From the NCBI GenBank assembly GCA_964565665.1, contig CAZMFZ010000009.1:1-46524 (forward strand): a stretch of DNA of 46,524 nucleotides, in the 5' to 3' direction. Numbering within the stretch: the stretch's first letter is position 1; every line of letters begins with the position of its first letter. A model generated the notes under the pieces. The model saw only the letters and a program-made list of their open reading frames with translations, was not told the DNA's origin and did not search any database. Positions 1-7,985 of this stretch are shown here, piece by piece. This DNA comes from CAZMFZ01 sp964565665. GTDB lineage: Bacteria > Bacteroidota > Bacteroidia > Cytophagales > UBA9547. A program made the translations under genes and the position numbers.

Positions 1-147
1 TGAAGGCTTAAAAAAACTAGTACCTGAACCCACCAGATTGCCAGATTTATTTACAAAAAATTCAATATTAAATCCTTTTTCTTTAAGATTTAATTGCATT
101 TCTGTCATAGTAGGCATGTGTACTTTGTCAACAGGTGTATTTTCCAT
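1..147 (-). CDS. small hypothetical protein, C-terminus cut by window edge
   Basis: A reading frame starts at ATG 147-145 and runs off the left edge after 49 codons. It reads MENTPVDKVHMP, then a TEMQLNLKEKGF segment and NIEFFVNKSGNLVGSG. The pattern of a short helix ending in KEKGF followed by two short strands with a Gly/Ser turn resembles the tiny Bacteroidota family usually, and doubtfully, annotated as phosphoribosylpyrophosphate synthetase. That resemblance is from memory and weak. It lies 14 bp downstream of a 55-aa gene on the same strand, so the two could be cotranscribed. No function is assigned. Confidence 0.5.
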   Translation of the reverse strand, partial: MENTPVDKVHMPTMTEMQLNLKEKGFNIEFFVNKSGNLVGSGTSFFKPS

Positions 148-161
148 ACAGTTTGAGAAAA

Positions 162-329
162 TTAGTTAGCACGTTTTTTAATAAAAGCTTCTACTTCATT
201 TTGAAATTTGTCGCTTTCATTTTCTATGTCTTTTTTAAATTCTACCCAATTGTCTTTTGAATCTTCTTTAAAATTTGATATAAACCTCTTGAAATCACCG
301 AAGAAATTATTTAAAAATACTCTTAACAT
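162..329 (-). CDS. 55-aa charged helical protein, unknown function
   Basis: This complete small frame starts at ATG 329-327 and stops at TAA 164-162. It begins MLRVFLNNFFGDFKRF and continues with an almost continuous run of K, E and D, including a segment reading EFKKDIENESDKFQNEVEAF. This predicts an amphipathic helix or coiled coil. There is no signal peptide or cysteine. The composition is like the small stress-associated helical proteins nearby (412-667). It is divergent from the methyltransferase start at 347, with only 17 bp between them. No family is recognised; the coding call rests on length, start/stop and composition. Confidence 0.5.
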   Translation of the reverse strand: MLRVFLNNFFGDFKRFISNFKEDSKDNWVEFKKDIENESDKFQNEVEAFIKKRAN

Positions 330-346
330 TATTCACGAATAACTAT

Positions 347-401
347 ATGAACATAGCTTCTTTATTTACAGGTGCTGGCGGACTAGATTTAGGCTTTGAA
401 A
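347..401 (+). CDS. DNA (cytosine-5-)-methyltransferase, N-terminal 18 codons only
   Basis: From ATG 347 the plus strand reads MNIASLFTGAGGLDLGFE and then enters the 10-N gap. This is the canonical motif I of C5-cytosine DNA methyltransferases (F-x-G-x-G-G, the S-adenosylmethionine loop) at the very N-terminus, where it normally lies. The family usually has 300 to 450 residues with a PCQ catalytic motif and an ENV motif; all of that is missing here. The sequence right of the gap is a different gene on the other strand, so roughly 1 kb or more must be hidden in the gap, or the join is wrong. Such enzymes are usually part of a restriction-modification system or are orphan regulators. Confidence 0.85.
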
Positions 402-411
402 NNNNNNNNNN
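402..411. other. assembly gap (10 N)
   Basis: Ten N bases separate a methyltransferase start on the plus strand from the C-terminal part of a minus-strand gene. Both genes are truncated by it, so the length of ten is a placeholder and not a true distance. Confidence 0.95.
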
Positions 412-667
412 CTTTTAAATTTTCAACTTCTTTATCGTATGTAGCATCGGCTTTATTGCCCGATTTTTTCATACCAGCCTTAAAATTGTCTATTTTTTCG
501 TCTAGCTCATCTATTTTCATGTTGAGTTTTTTCTTAAACTCCGTTTTCTCATCATCGGCAAATAAGCCAGTTGAAGCATTAACATGTAAAACAGAGCCTG
601 CTTGAAGCGTCTGGCATACACCCAATCCCATTATAGATGCCACCATTGTTAATTTTACAATTTTCAT
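412..667 (-). CDS. sll1863-like stress protein, C-terminus lost in gap
   Basis: The frame starts at ATG 667-665 and is open to the gap edge, about 85 codons. Residues 1 to 23 form a signal peptide (MKIVKLTMVASIMGLGVCQT, then LQAG). The mature part is Lys/Asp/Glu-rich with heptad-like repeats such as KIDELDEKIDNFKAGMKKSG and YDKEVENL, predicting a long periplasmic coiled coil. This matches the Bacteroidota proteins named sll1863 family stress response protein. It follows the lmo0937-like gene by 37 bp on the same strand, probably as an operon. The C-terminal end is missing in the gap. Confidence 0.7.
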
Positions 668-704
668 AATTTGTGTTATAAAGGATGATACAAATTAGCT
701 TTTA

Positions 705-857
705 TCATATTCTATTTCCCTTTATAATGCTGAAAAGAACAGAGATTACAGCTACTACAAGCAAAATGTGAATAAGATTACCAGCTGAATAAACGAAAAA
801 GCCAAAAATCCATCCTATGATAGCAATTACGGCAATAATATAAAGTATTGAGTTCAT
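705..857 (-). CDS. lmo0937 family membrane protein
   Basis: This 50-aa frame starts at ATG 857-855 and stops at TGA 707-705. It has two transmembrane helices: SILYIIAVIAIIGWIFGFFV, then, after a short SAGN turn, LIHILLVVAVISVLFSII, and a basic tail KGNRI. Length, the Trp in helix 1, the F-x-x-x-AGxLIHILLV signature and the basic end are those of the lmo0937 family, small inner-membrane proteins often found beside general stress genes in Bacteroidota. The molecular role is unknown. Its transcript likely continues into the sll1863-like gene. Confidence 0.8.
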   Translation of the reverse strand: MNSILYIIAVIAIIGWIFGFFVYSAGNLIHILLVVAVISVLFSIIKGNRI

Positions 858-1261
858 AATTTTTTATTGAGTTTAAATGAATAAATGAATTGTCTAATCA
901 TATTCTATTATCATGCCATTGCAATTTTATACGGCACTCAATATTGTTAATATGTTGGTTATCAATTGATTATATTTTTTTTATTTCATTGTGGATGCAA
1001 ATAATGTAGAAATCGATACCCAAATTGTGGTATTAGTATGGTAAAGCTTTTATCTGGCATAACGATTTAATACTATATAATATACAGTGGTATAAAATTG
1101 CAAAACCCCAGCTGAAAGCAAGAATTTGACCTCTGTGTTCTACACTTTGTGCATGTTTTGGTACATAGTTTTAGCAAAAAAATAACAATCCTAAAGTTTA
1201 ATAATTAAGCTAAATAATTGATTTTCAATATCTTAGAGTATATTAATTAGGTATTTGTCAA
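858..1261. other. intergenic stretch without a convincing gene
   Basis: About 400 bp of A+T-rich sequence between the minus-strand lmo0937 gene and the plus-strand 46-aa gene. Open frames are 18 codons or fewer. The only features I can point to are the two sigma-54-like sites reported separately at its ends. Confidence 0.5.
903..919 (-). promoter_or_regulatory. weak sigma-54-like promoter for the lmo0937-like gene
   Basis: On the minus strand the sequence is ATGGCATGATAATAGAA. The -24 half (TGGCA) is intact and the -12 half reads TAGAA instead of TTGCA, so the invariant C is missing. Its spacing to the ATG at 857 would give a 5' leader of about 35 nt, the same as for the better site at 1262. 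This is an inference from a partial match. Confidence 0.3.
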
Positions 1262-1278
1262 TTGGCATGTTTTTAGCA
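1262..1278 (+). promoter_or_regulatory. sigma-54-type promoter
   Basis: The sequence TTGGCATGTTTTTAGCA fits the RpoN consensus (YTGGCACG-N4-TTGCW): GG at -24 and GC at -12 are present with the obligatory 10-base interval. Transcription would start near 1289, about 36 nt before the ATG at 1325. An NtrC-type activator is encoded 2 kb downstream, which makes functional use plausible. Confidence 0.6.
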
Positions 1279-1324
1279 CTGAATGATAAACGAATTCAAT
1301 ACTAATACATAATCCTTCTTAGAA

Positions 1325-1465
1325 ATGAAAACTTCCATTGAAAAAATAAAGACAATAGCCAGCACCATAGCCATTGTAGCATTTATAGCTACAATTGTAA
1401 GTATAGAAATAGTTGAGAAACAACCCCATTTGGTAAAAAATAAAGGTTTTATAAGTTTGAAGTAA
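1325..1465 (+). CDS. 46-aa single-pass membrane peptide
   Basis: ATG 1325 to TAA 1465 encodes MKTSIEKIKTIASTI, then a hydrophobic stretch AIVAFIATIVSIEIV (about residues 12 to 29) and a basic tail ending KNKGFISLK. One transmembrane helix is predicted, with charged residues on both sides. It stands behind the sigma-54-like promoter and ahead of the kinase/NtrC-type regulator operon. No family is recognised. The competing 63-codon frame on the opposite strand is Tyr/Cys/Phe-rich and looks like a shadow. It could be a small stress peptide or an untranslated leader segment. Confidence 0.5.
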   Translation: MKTSIEKIKTIASTIAIVAFIATIVSIEIVEKQPHLVKNKGFISLK

Positions 1466-1569
1466 GTAGAAACCTAGAATTGTAAAAACTGAAAGTTGCC
1501 TAAAAAGCATTTTGAAGCCTGAAATGATATTATATAATTATAAAACACAATAACACCACTCATTCTAAA

Positions 1570-3246
1570 ATGCAGTACTGTATTTCGCTGGAGCAAATCG
1601 TAATCTATTTATGTGTGATATTTGGTTACACTATTATTTTGTCATATTTGCTAGTGTCTAAAAATAAAAGCAAATCAGAGCTTAAAATCGGACAAATGAA
1701 GAACGCCAAAGGCGATCTGATGAAGAAAAACTTTGTGGGAAATATGAGCCACGAAATGCGAACACCACTCAACGCCATTATCGGGTTTAGCGAGCAGTTG
1801 CTCAAATCTACAGCGCACATTGAAAACAAACAATATGTAGCCAATATCAAGTCTTCGGCCGAGCAACTCATGCACATTGTAAACAATTTGTTTATGTTTT
1901 CTTTTCCCGATGAAGAAAATATCATTACTGAACAATTGCCTTTTTCATTGGCCACTGTAGTTCGCGATATTGCTCCGGTGTTCAAGCAAAAGGCAACTGA
2001 AAAAGGCATACAGTTTTTCTCGCATCTTGATACCCATCAAAATGATGTAATTATAGGCGATGCTCGACTTTTAAGGCAAATTCTATTTAATCTTTACGAT
2101 AATAGTATTAAATTCACACTTCACGGCTCTGTAAAATCAAGTTTTAGATTGGTAGAAGAAGAGAATAGAGTATGCCTTCATGCCATTATTTCCGATACTG
2201 GCATAGGCATATCTACAGATGAAATCAACTCTATTTTCAATGAATTTCACCAAGTAGACGATACCATTACCAAGCGATTTGGTGGCGTAGGTTTGGGCTT
2301 ATCTATTTGCAAAAAATTAATTGAAGAGCAAAATGGCGAAATAAAAGTTTCAAGCAATATAGGTGTAGGCACTATTTTCGAGTTGATGATTCCTTATCAT
2401 AAACCTACCCATATTCAGCAGAAATATCTCAAAAATGCTGCAGAGGCAGCCATGATTTTAAAAGATAAAAGTGTGCTAATTGTAGATGATGATGAGTACA
2501 ACAGATTACTTGCCAGCAAAAGATTGGAGATGTGGGGTGCGAAAGTAGTACTTTGTAAAAACGGTACTGAAGCTTTGATAAATTCTGCTCAACTTAAATT
2601 CGATGCTATACTTTTAGATATACACATGCCTGATATAAGTGGAATTGAAGTGGCAAGAATATTAAGAAATCAAAAAAACAACCTCAATAATAAAACCCCG
2701 ATAATGGCAGTAACAGCCACTATCAACAATGAGGATCATTTAAAAGTATTTAATGAAACGGGCATAAACGACTGTCTTACAAAGCCCTACAAAGAAAACG
2801 AACTGTTTGAAAAATTGACGATGCTACTATCTCAAAATGATAAATTTAGACTCAACAATACCATTTCGCCCCAGGAATCTCAAATTAAACACTACGATTT
2901 AGAAGAGCTGAAGGCGATAATGAAAGGTGATGATGATTTTTTATCATTGATGCTCAACACATTTTTGAAAAACGGTAAAGAAAATATTGTAGCTTTGGAT
3001 AGATTATTGCTTGAAAAAAACTATAGAATGATTAGTGAGATAGCTCACAAGATGCTGAACACTTACAGGCAATTGGCTATTACACACACGCTTTTCGATT
3101 TGGAAAAGCTTGAGCTACTGTTCGAAGCTCAAAATCCAGACTATAATCAAGTAGCCAAAAGTATCGGAAACATAAAGAGAGTTTCTGCTATTGTATTTGA
3201 AAGTATAGAAAATGAAATAGTAAAGCTTAATATCCAAAATATATAA
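1570..3246 (+). CDS. hybrid sensor histidine kinase (HisKA-HATPase-REC-Hpt)
   Basis: This 558-aa protein has one N-terminal membrane helix (about residues 10 to 29) and no extracellular sensor domain. The HisKA box has the phospho-accepting His at 61 (NMSHEMRTPLNAIIGFSE). The ATPase has an N box near 172-182 (FNLYDNSIKF), a G1 box DTGIGI at 209-214 and a G2 box GGVGLGLSI at 238-246. A receiver domain follows (about 300-420) with Asp350 (LLDIHMPD) and Lys405. A C-terminal Hpt domain has His493 (IAHKMLNTYRQL). This is the BarA/TorS-style four-step phosphorelay layout. It is followed after 19 bp by an NtrC-type regulator, its likely output partner. The stimulus is unknown. Confidence 0.93.
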   Translation: MQYCISLEQIVIYLCVIFGYTIILSYLLVSKNKSKSELKIGQMKNAKGDLMKKNFVGNMSHEMRTPLNAIIGFSEQLLKSTAHIENKQYVANIKSSAEQLMHIVNNLFMFSFPDEENIITEQLPFSLATVVRDIAPVFKQKATEKGIQFFSHLDTHQNDVIIGDARLLRQILFNLYDNSIKFTLHGSVKSSFRLVEEENRVCLHAIISDTGIGISTDEINSIFNEFHQVDDTITKRFGGVGLGLSICKKLIEEQNGEIKVSSNIGVGTIFELMIPYHKPTHIQQKYLKNAAEAAMILKDKSVLIVDDDEYNRLLASKRLEMWGAKVVLCKNGTEALINSAQLKFDAILLDIHMPDISGIEVARILRNQKNNLNNKTPIMAVTATINNEDHLKVFNETGINDCLTKPYKENELFEKLTMLLSQNDKFRLNNTISPQESQIKHYDLEELKAIMKGDDDFLSLMLNTFLKNGKENIVALDRLLLEKNYRMISEIAHKMLNTYRQLAITHTLFDLEKLELLFEAQNPDYNQVAKSIGNIKRVSAIVFESIENEIVKLNIQNI

Positions 3247-3265
3247 CCCGCAAAAAATACTATTT

Positions 3266-4666
3266 ATGCAGAAAATTTTAGTCGTAGACGATGAAATTTA
3301 TATTTGCACATTGCTTGAAAGATACCTGAAAAAAGAAGGATTTGGAGTAGAAACAGCTTTTACAGGCAAATCTGGAATTGCGAAATTAAAAACTGAAACC
3401 TTCGATGTTGTATTGTGCGACTTTAGGCTTCCCGATATTGATGGTAGGCAAATGCTTACCGAAATCAAAAGTATTTCGCCACATATGCCAGTAATAATTG
3501 TAACAGGTTACTCTGATGTGAGGATGGCAGTATCGCTTATTAAATCAGGTGCTTTCGAATATGTTACCAAGCCTATTTTTCCTGAAGAAATACTTGAAAT
3601 AATAAAATCGGCTATAAAATCGGGTGGCGTTCAGCCTATTTTGGTTGCAGATTTAAAAATTGCAGAAGCCACACCTAGCGCTCCAACCAAGTATTTTACT
3701 TCAGGCGAAAGTCCGAAATTTAAAGAAGTGCTAAAACATGCCCAAATGGTAGCCCCTACTGATATGGCCGTGTTGATTCAGGGCGAAACTGGGGCAGGTA
3801 AAGAATATGTAGCCCGAGCTATTCACGACCAAAGTACTAGAAAAGACAAGCCGTTTATTGCAGTAGATTGTGGAGCTATACCTAAAGATATAGCCAATAG
3901 CGAGCTTTTTGGCCACATAAAAGGTTCGTTTACTGGGGCAATAAATAATAAAGAAGGCTATTTTGAAGCTGCCAATGGAGGTACACTTTTTCTAGACGAA
4001 GTTGGAAATCTCTCTTATGAAATACAGGTAAAGCTTTTAAGGGCTTTGCAAGAAAAAGTAATTTCAAAAGTGGGGGATAATAAAACTATAAAGGTAGATG
4101 TGAGAATATTAGCTGCATCCAATGAAGAACTTTCAGAAGCTATTGAAAACAATTCTTTTCGTGAAGATCTTTATCACCGATTAAATGAATTTACAATTCA
4201 CCTGCCGCCACTTCGAGAGAGAAAAGAAGATATTTTAGCTTTTGGCAGGTTTTTCTTGAAACAAGCAAATATAGATCTAAAAAAGAATATTGTAGATTTT
4301 GACGACAAAACGGTAAAGGTATTTCTAAAATACCCTTGGTATGGCAATTTGAGAGAGTTGAGAAATGTGATAAAAAGAGGAGTATTGCTCTCGCAAACCG
4401 AGCTGTTTACCGAAGATGTATTGCCAGATGAAATAAGAAAATTTTCATCTGAAATGGCAGAACTACCAACTGCATTCTCAAATATTGTAACAGCAGATAA
4501 TATAGGCGGGCTTAAAAATGCCTCAATTGAGGCTGAAAAAGAAGCAATTATGAACGCATTAGTAGCGGCTCGTTACAACAAATCGAAAGCAGCTGAAGCC
4601 TTAAATATTGACAGAAAAACGCTTTACAACAAAATAAAGCAATACAATATTGAGGTTGATTTTTAG
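3266..4666 (+). CDS. NtrC-family sigma-54-dependent response regulator
   Basis: The 466 residues carry a receiver domain (1 to about 120; Asp52 in CDFRLPDIDG, Lys102), an AAA+ ATPase domain (about 145 to 385) and a Fis-type helix-turn-helix at the end (about 428 to 462, ARYNKSKAAEALNIDRKTLY). The ATPase shows Walker A GETGAGKE at 173-180, the sigma-54 contact loop GSFTGA at 220-225 (usual form GAFTGA) and Walker B LFLDEV at 241-246. It should activate RpoN-dependent promoters when phosphorylated. It is translated 19 bp after the hybrid kinase, so they form a two-component operon. The sigma-54-like site at 1262 is a candidate target. Confidence 0.95.
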   Translation: MQKILVVDDEIYICTLLERYLKKEGFGVETAFTGKSGIAKLKTETFDVVLCDFRLPDIDGRQMLTEIKSISPHMPVIIVTGYSDVRMAVSLIKSGAFEYVTKPIFPEEILEIIKSAIKSGGVQPILVADLKIAEATPSAPTKYFTSGESPKFKEVLKHAQMVAPTDMAVLIQGETGAGKEYVARAIHDQSTRKDKPFIAVDCGAIPKDIANSELFGHIKGSFTGAINNKEGYFEAANGGTLFLDEVGNLSYEIQVKLLRALQEKVISKVGDNKTIKVDVRILAASNEELSEAIENNSFREDLYHRLNEFTIHLPPLRERKEDILAFGRFFLKQANIDLKKNIVDFDDKTVKVFLKYPWYGNLRELRNVIKRGVLLSQTELFTEDVLPDEIRKFSSEMAELPTAFSNIVTADNIGGLKNASIEAEKEAIMNALVAARYNKSKAAEALNIDRKTLYNKIKQYNIEVDF

Positions 4667-4677
4667 GCTAGAGGATA

Positions 4678-4705
4678 GGTAAGAGGTAAGAGGTAAGAGG
4701 TAAGA
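4678..4705. repeat. four tandem copies of the heptamer GGTAAGA
   Basis: Four perfect head-to-tail copies of GGTAAGA begin 12 bp after the stop of the NtrC-type gene and lie just beyond the extended 3' end of the next, convergent gene. This is a simple short tandem repeat, liable to slippage. Confidence 0.9.
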
Positions 4706-4776
4706 AATTCTTAAATATCCTCCACATTTATAATTTCACCTTCAGCATTCATCCAAAAAATGCGGTGGTAAAGGGT

Positions 4777-5298
4777 TTAATTTTGATTTTCGTTTACAAT
4801 CATATATTTATGCCATACCCAGCATTTATCGCCTATTATAAATACTGTCGACCAATCTAAGGATTCGTAATTGTTGTTTCCAATATTTGTCAAAATATAG
4901 TTTTTTACCTGAAAAACGAACGAATCTACCGGATTGTTGATAGGTAAAAAATAATCATCGCTTCGAATAAACTTTTTAATTTGCGATTTTGTAGCCACAA
5001 AAATTTGGTTTGGTCTTCTTTGAAACGAAACAAAAAAATAGCTAACCATACTCAGTAAAACTAAACCAGTCAGTATTCTGATTTTGTATTTTTTTGAAAT
5101 CGAATTTTGAAATGAAAAATCAATTGCAGTTTGAACAGGAGGTAAGCAAAATATCCCAGCCAATAGAAGTACTACCCCCGACCAAAAAAAAATGAGGATT
5201 AAGCCCAGACTAATCGAAATTATCAGTAAAGCACCAATCCATCGGCTTGATTTGGTATTTGATACTGCTCCAAAGATTTGTGCGAAATTTGGGTACAT
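4777..5298 (-). CDS. membrane protein of unknown function, probably ended early by a nonsense codon
   Basis: The 173-aa frame from ATG 5298 contains three hydrophobic segments: about residues 19-39, 41-55 (WSGVVLLLAGIFCLPP) and 75-92 (ILTGLVLLSMVSYFFVSF). A soluble part ends CWVWHKYMIVNENQN. The TAA at 4779-4777 is followed in the same frame by 21 sense codons with coding-like sequence (TLYHRIFWMNAEGEIINVED, then I) and a second TAA at 4713-4711. The original gene was therefore probably 195 residues. No domain is recognised. It is divergent from the lipoprotein L,D-transpeptidase gene. Confidence 0.65.
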   Translation of the reverse strand: MYPNFAQIFGAVSNTKSSRWIGALLIISISLGLILIFFWSGVVLLLAGIFCLPPVQTAIDFSFQNSISKKYKIRILTGLVLLSMVSYFFVSFQRRPNQIFVATKSQIKKFIRSDDYFLPINNPVDSFVFQVKNYILTNIGNNNYESLDWSTVFIIGDKCWVWHKYMIVNENQN

Positions 5299-5453
5299 TA
5301 TGAAAAAGTGACAATGAAAACGTTTGCAGCAAAATTACAATTGTATTCTTAAAAATTGAAGGAGTAGAAAGCAATGTAAAACCATTATTCTCACAATATA
5401 TGGCATGATTATTTAATAAAATAATACAATACTTTAGCAACCAAACCTACAAA

Positions 5454-7115
5454 ATGTATCGTCTATTGTTTTTAAGTTTACTTTCTGCCGTATTATTATT
5501 TGCGAGTTGCAGCCGAAAAACTTCTGTTCAAAAAGTAACCAAGGCCAAAGTAAAATCCCTGCACAAAACATTTGAACTTAAGCCCGTAACTGATACTGCC
5601 ATCTCGTTATATATTCAAAGTCATAAAATATACTTGCCTTACACTAAAGGTGCAAAAGAATTTTACAGAAAACGAAATTTTGAGTACGCCTGGTTTACTA
5701 AAGAAGGTATGATACCCCGCATTGATATGTTTTTCAACATGATGTACGGAGCAGAGCATAAAATTGAGCTTTCAGACGACTCTTTAATAGCTATTTACAA
5801 CCGGATTAGGGAAGATACCTTGGAAACCCCCGCCCAAGACAGTTTGTTAAACCTCGAAATCAGACTTTCTCTGAGTTTTTTTGCTTTTGCAGACCGAGAA
5901 TGGAGTGGCAGCGATGAAAAATTGGTGAGAAAATTGGAATGGTATATACCTAAAAAGAAACTTAAATATGAAGATATTCTTGATTCATTACTAAAAAATG
6001 ACCAAGACGACCTTTCACTATTCAAAGCCCCTATGTATAGCCAATACGATAGGCTAAAAGGCTACCTAGAAAGATACAAACAAATAGAGGAAAAGGGAGG
6101 CTGGACACAAGTATTCACTGATAAAAAATTATATAAATTTGGCGACACCTCAGCCGTGATCATCCAAATAAAAAAACGACTGTTCATTACAGGCGATTTA
6201 GCATTAGCTGATTCAATGCCCATTTTCGATTCTACATTAGTAAAATCGGTGCAAAAGTTCCAGAAAAGGTATGGAATGGCGTTGGATGGCAAAGTGGGAT
6301 CAATCGTGTTGAAAGAAATGAATACACCTATTCATCAACGGATAGAGCAAATCATGATTAATATGGAGCGGTGTAGATGGGTACCTTTCGAATTGAAAGG
6401 CGATTACTTTATGGTGAATATCCCCGAATTTAAACTCCATGCTTATCAAGGAGACAAAAACTTATGGGATATGAATGTTGTAGTAGGCAAAGCCACCAAC
6501 AAAACGGTTATTTTCAACGGAAACCTGCAATACATAGTTTTAAACCCATATTGGGTGGTCACTTCTCACATATTCAGCACAGAATTTCTACCTAAACTAA
6601 GAAAAAATCCGGGTTATCTGAAAAGTCAAGATATGGAGCTTTCAAAAGCTACCGACCCAAATGTACTTATAGATCCCTTTACAGTAAATTGGAAGTTAAG
6701 CGAAAGCCATTACCATAATTACGTGGTAAAGCAACGCCCAGGGCCAAATAATTCGCTTGGGAAAGTCAAGTTTATATTTCCCAACCAATTTAGTATATAT
6801 CTTCACGACACACCTGCAAAAGCGTTGTTTTCTGAAACGAATCGCTCTTTTAGCCACGGGTGCATAAGAGTGGAAAAGCCAGAATATTTAACTAAGTTTT
6901 TATTGCGAGATGAATCTGGCTGGACAGATAAAGCCTTAAATAAAATTTGGACCACAAAAACTGAGCAATATGTACCTCTCAAAAAGAAAGTGCCTGTATT
7001 TATTGCCTATTTTACTTCATGGGTTGATAATGAAGGGAAGCTAAATTTCCGCAAAGACATTTACGGTCACGATGCCAAAATGGCGAAATTACTGATTGAG
7101 AAGCCTAGGATATAA
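5454..7115 (+). CDS. L,D-transpeptidase lipoprotein, LdtD/YcbB type
   Basis: This enzyme links peptidoglycan stem peptides through a catalytic cysteine, in the periplasm. The N-terminus is a lipoprotein signal with lipobox FASC, lipidated Cys19. The long N-terminal scaffold domain and the following peptidoglycan-binding-1-like helices (about residues 235 to 295, with KSVQKFQKRYGMALDGKVGS) precede the YkuD catalytic domain. That domain has the signature SHGCIRV, with His468 next to catalytic Cys470. At 553 residues it has the size of YcbB homologues. It is convergent with a second transpeptidase-family gene; their stops are 8 bp apart. Confidence 0.93.
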   Translation: MYRLLFLSLLSAVLLFASCSRKTSVQKVTKAKVKSLHKTFELKPVTDTAISLYIQSHKIYLPYTKGAKEFYRKRNFEYAWFTKEGMIPRIDMFFNMMYGAEHKIELSDDSLIAIYNRIREDTLETPAQDSLLNLEIRLSLSFFAFADREWSGSDEKLVRKLEWYIPKKKLKYEDILDSLLKNDQDDLSLFKAPMYSQYDRLKGYLERYKQIEEKGGWTQVFTDKKLYKFGDTSAVIIQIKKRLFITGDLALADSMPIFDSTLVKSVQKFQKRYGMALDGKVGSIVLKEMNTPIHQRIEQIMINMERCRWVPFELKGDYFMVNIPEFKLHAYQGDKNLWDMNVVVGKATNKTVIFNGNLQYIVLNPYWVVTSHIFSTEFLPKLRKNPGYLKSQDMELSKATDPNVLIDPFTVNWKLSESHYHNYVVKQRPGPNNSLGKVKFIFPNQFSIYLHDTPAKALFSETNRSFSHGCIRVEKPEYLTKFLLRDESGWTDKALNKIWTTKTEQYVPLKKKVPVFIAYFTSWVDNEGKLNFRKDIYGHDAKMAKLLIEKPRI

Positions 7116-7123
7116 CCAATCTC

Positions 7124-7894
7124 CTATTTTCTAGTGCTTAGGTTATTTGACAATCCCTCAATAAATGGAATTGTTGCGCTATGTTTCTTTCTATTGAGCC
7201 AAACGGATTGGGAGAGGTATTCTTTTTGGGGATAATAAATAAATAGTACACTTTTGGCTGCTATTGATAAAGCCACTTTAGAAAATCCTTCTTGAGGAAG
7301 TGCTGGGCAGCCAAGGCTGCGACCTAATCGGCCAGTGGATAATATTATTGAAGGTTCGGCATAGTCTGCAGCGTGCATTACAATGGCTCTATCTCTTGCT
7401 CGGTCGTTGAAGCCAGCATCCAAACCATCAAGTCGAATTGAAAGCCCGTGTTTGCCTTCGTAACTTTCAGAAATCAAGTAAAAGCCAAGGCTGCTTTGGT
7501 TAGAATGCATAATATTTGAAAAGCTTTCGGCATGAAGTTGGCCCGAATTTCTGCCATGAGCCACATAATCGGAATGAAAGAGGCTACTGTCTTGCATATC
7601 AATTACATATATTCGTTTCTCTGAAGAAGGCTTTTGAAAATCTGCCACACAAAGATAACGGTAACAGATATGCAGACTGTCGCAAATTTGTTTGTAGCCA
7701 TCTAAGCCATACACAAACGATTCATAGGATATGCCTGAAAGTAGGAGTTTATGGTAAAATTTACTGTGCTTGAATGTGTCTTGAACTATGCTTTCACCAT
7801 TTCCCCCGAATAAAAAAAAGAAAGATCCGAATGAAAATAGTGCGATTAGAAGTATACTTTTTTTGCTATTCATGCTGTATTTAGTAACTTTCAT
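7124..7894 (-). CDS. murein L,D-transpeptidase catalytic domain protein (YkuD_2 type)
   Basis: The 256-aa product has a signal or membrane anchor near the N-terminus (residues 12 to 30). A catalytic domain follows, of the Bacteroidota/proteobacterial YkuD_2 kind: GLSIRLDGLDAGFNDRARDR, then VMHAA (His174), then GRLGRSLGCPALP with Cys196. These are the His and Cys expected for the active site. It should act on peptidoglycan in the periplasm. The start may lie at Met8 (MNSKKS), which would fit the signal peptide better. It faces the LdtD-like gene tail to tail, so two unrelated subfamilies of the same activity sit together. Confidence 0.88.
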   Translation of the reverse strand: MKVTKYSMNSKKSILLIALFSFGSFFFLFGGNGESIVQDTFKHSKFYHKLLLSGISYESFVYGLDGYKQICDSLHICYRYLCVADFQKPSSEKRIYVIDMQDSSLFHSDYVAHGRNSGQLHAESFSNIMHSNQSSLGFYLISESYEGKHGLSIRLDGLDAGFNDRARDRAIVMHAADYAEPSIILSTGRLGRSLGCPALPQEGFSKVALSIAAKSVLFIYYPQKEYLSQSVWLNRKKHSATIPFIEGLSNNLSTRK

Positions 7895-7985
7895 TTAACG
7901 AATATAATCTAAAACTTATTATTATTCAAAAAAGTATGTTGGAGTGATACGCATTGGTAGCATATTAGTTGGTGGAAGAAAATAT

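Noticed and set aside
1319..1510. 63-codon minus-strand frame
   Set aside because: Rich in Tyr, Phe and Cys and opposite a better 46-aa frame that has a promoter-like site.
5401..5417. Sigma-54-like string ATGGCATGATTATTTAA upstream of the LdtD-like gene
   Set aside because: The -24 half is present, but the -12 half lacks GC; spacing to the gene alone is not enough.
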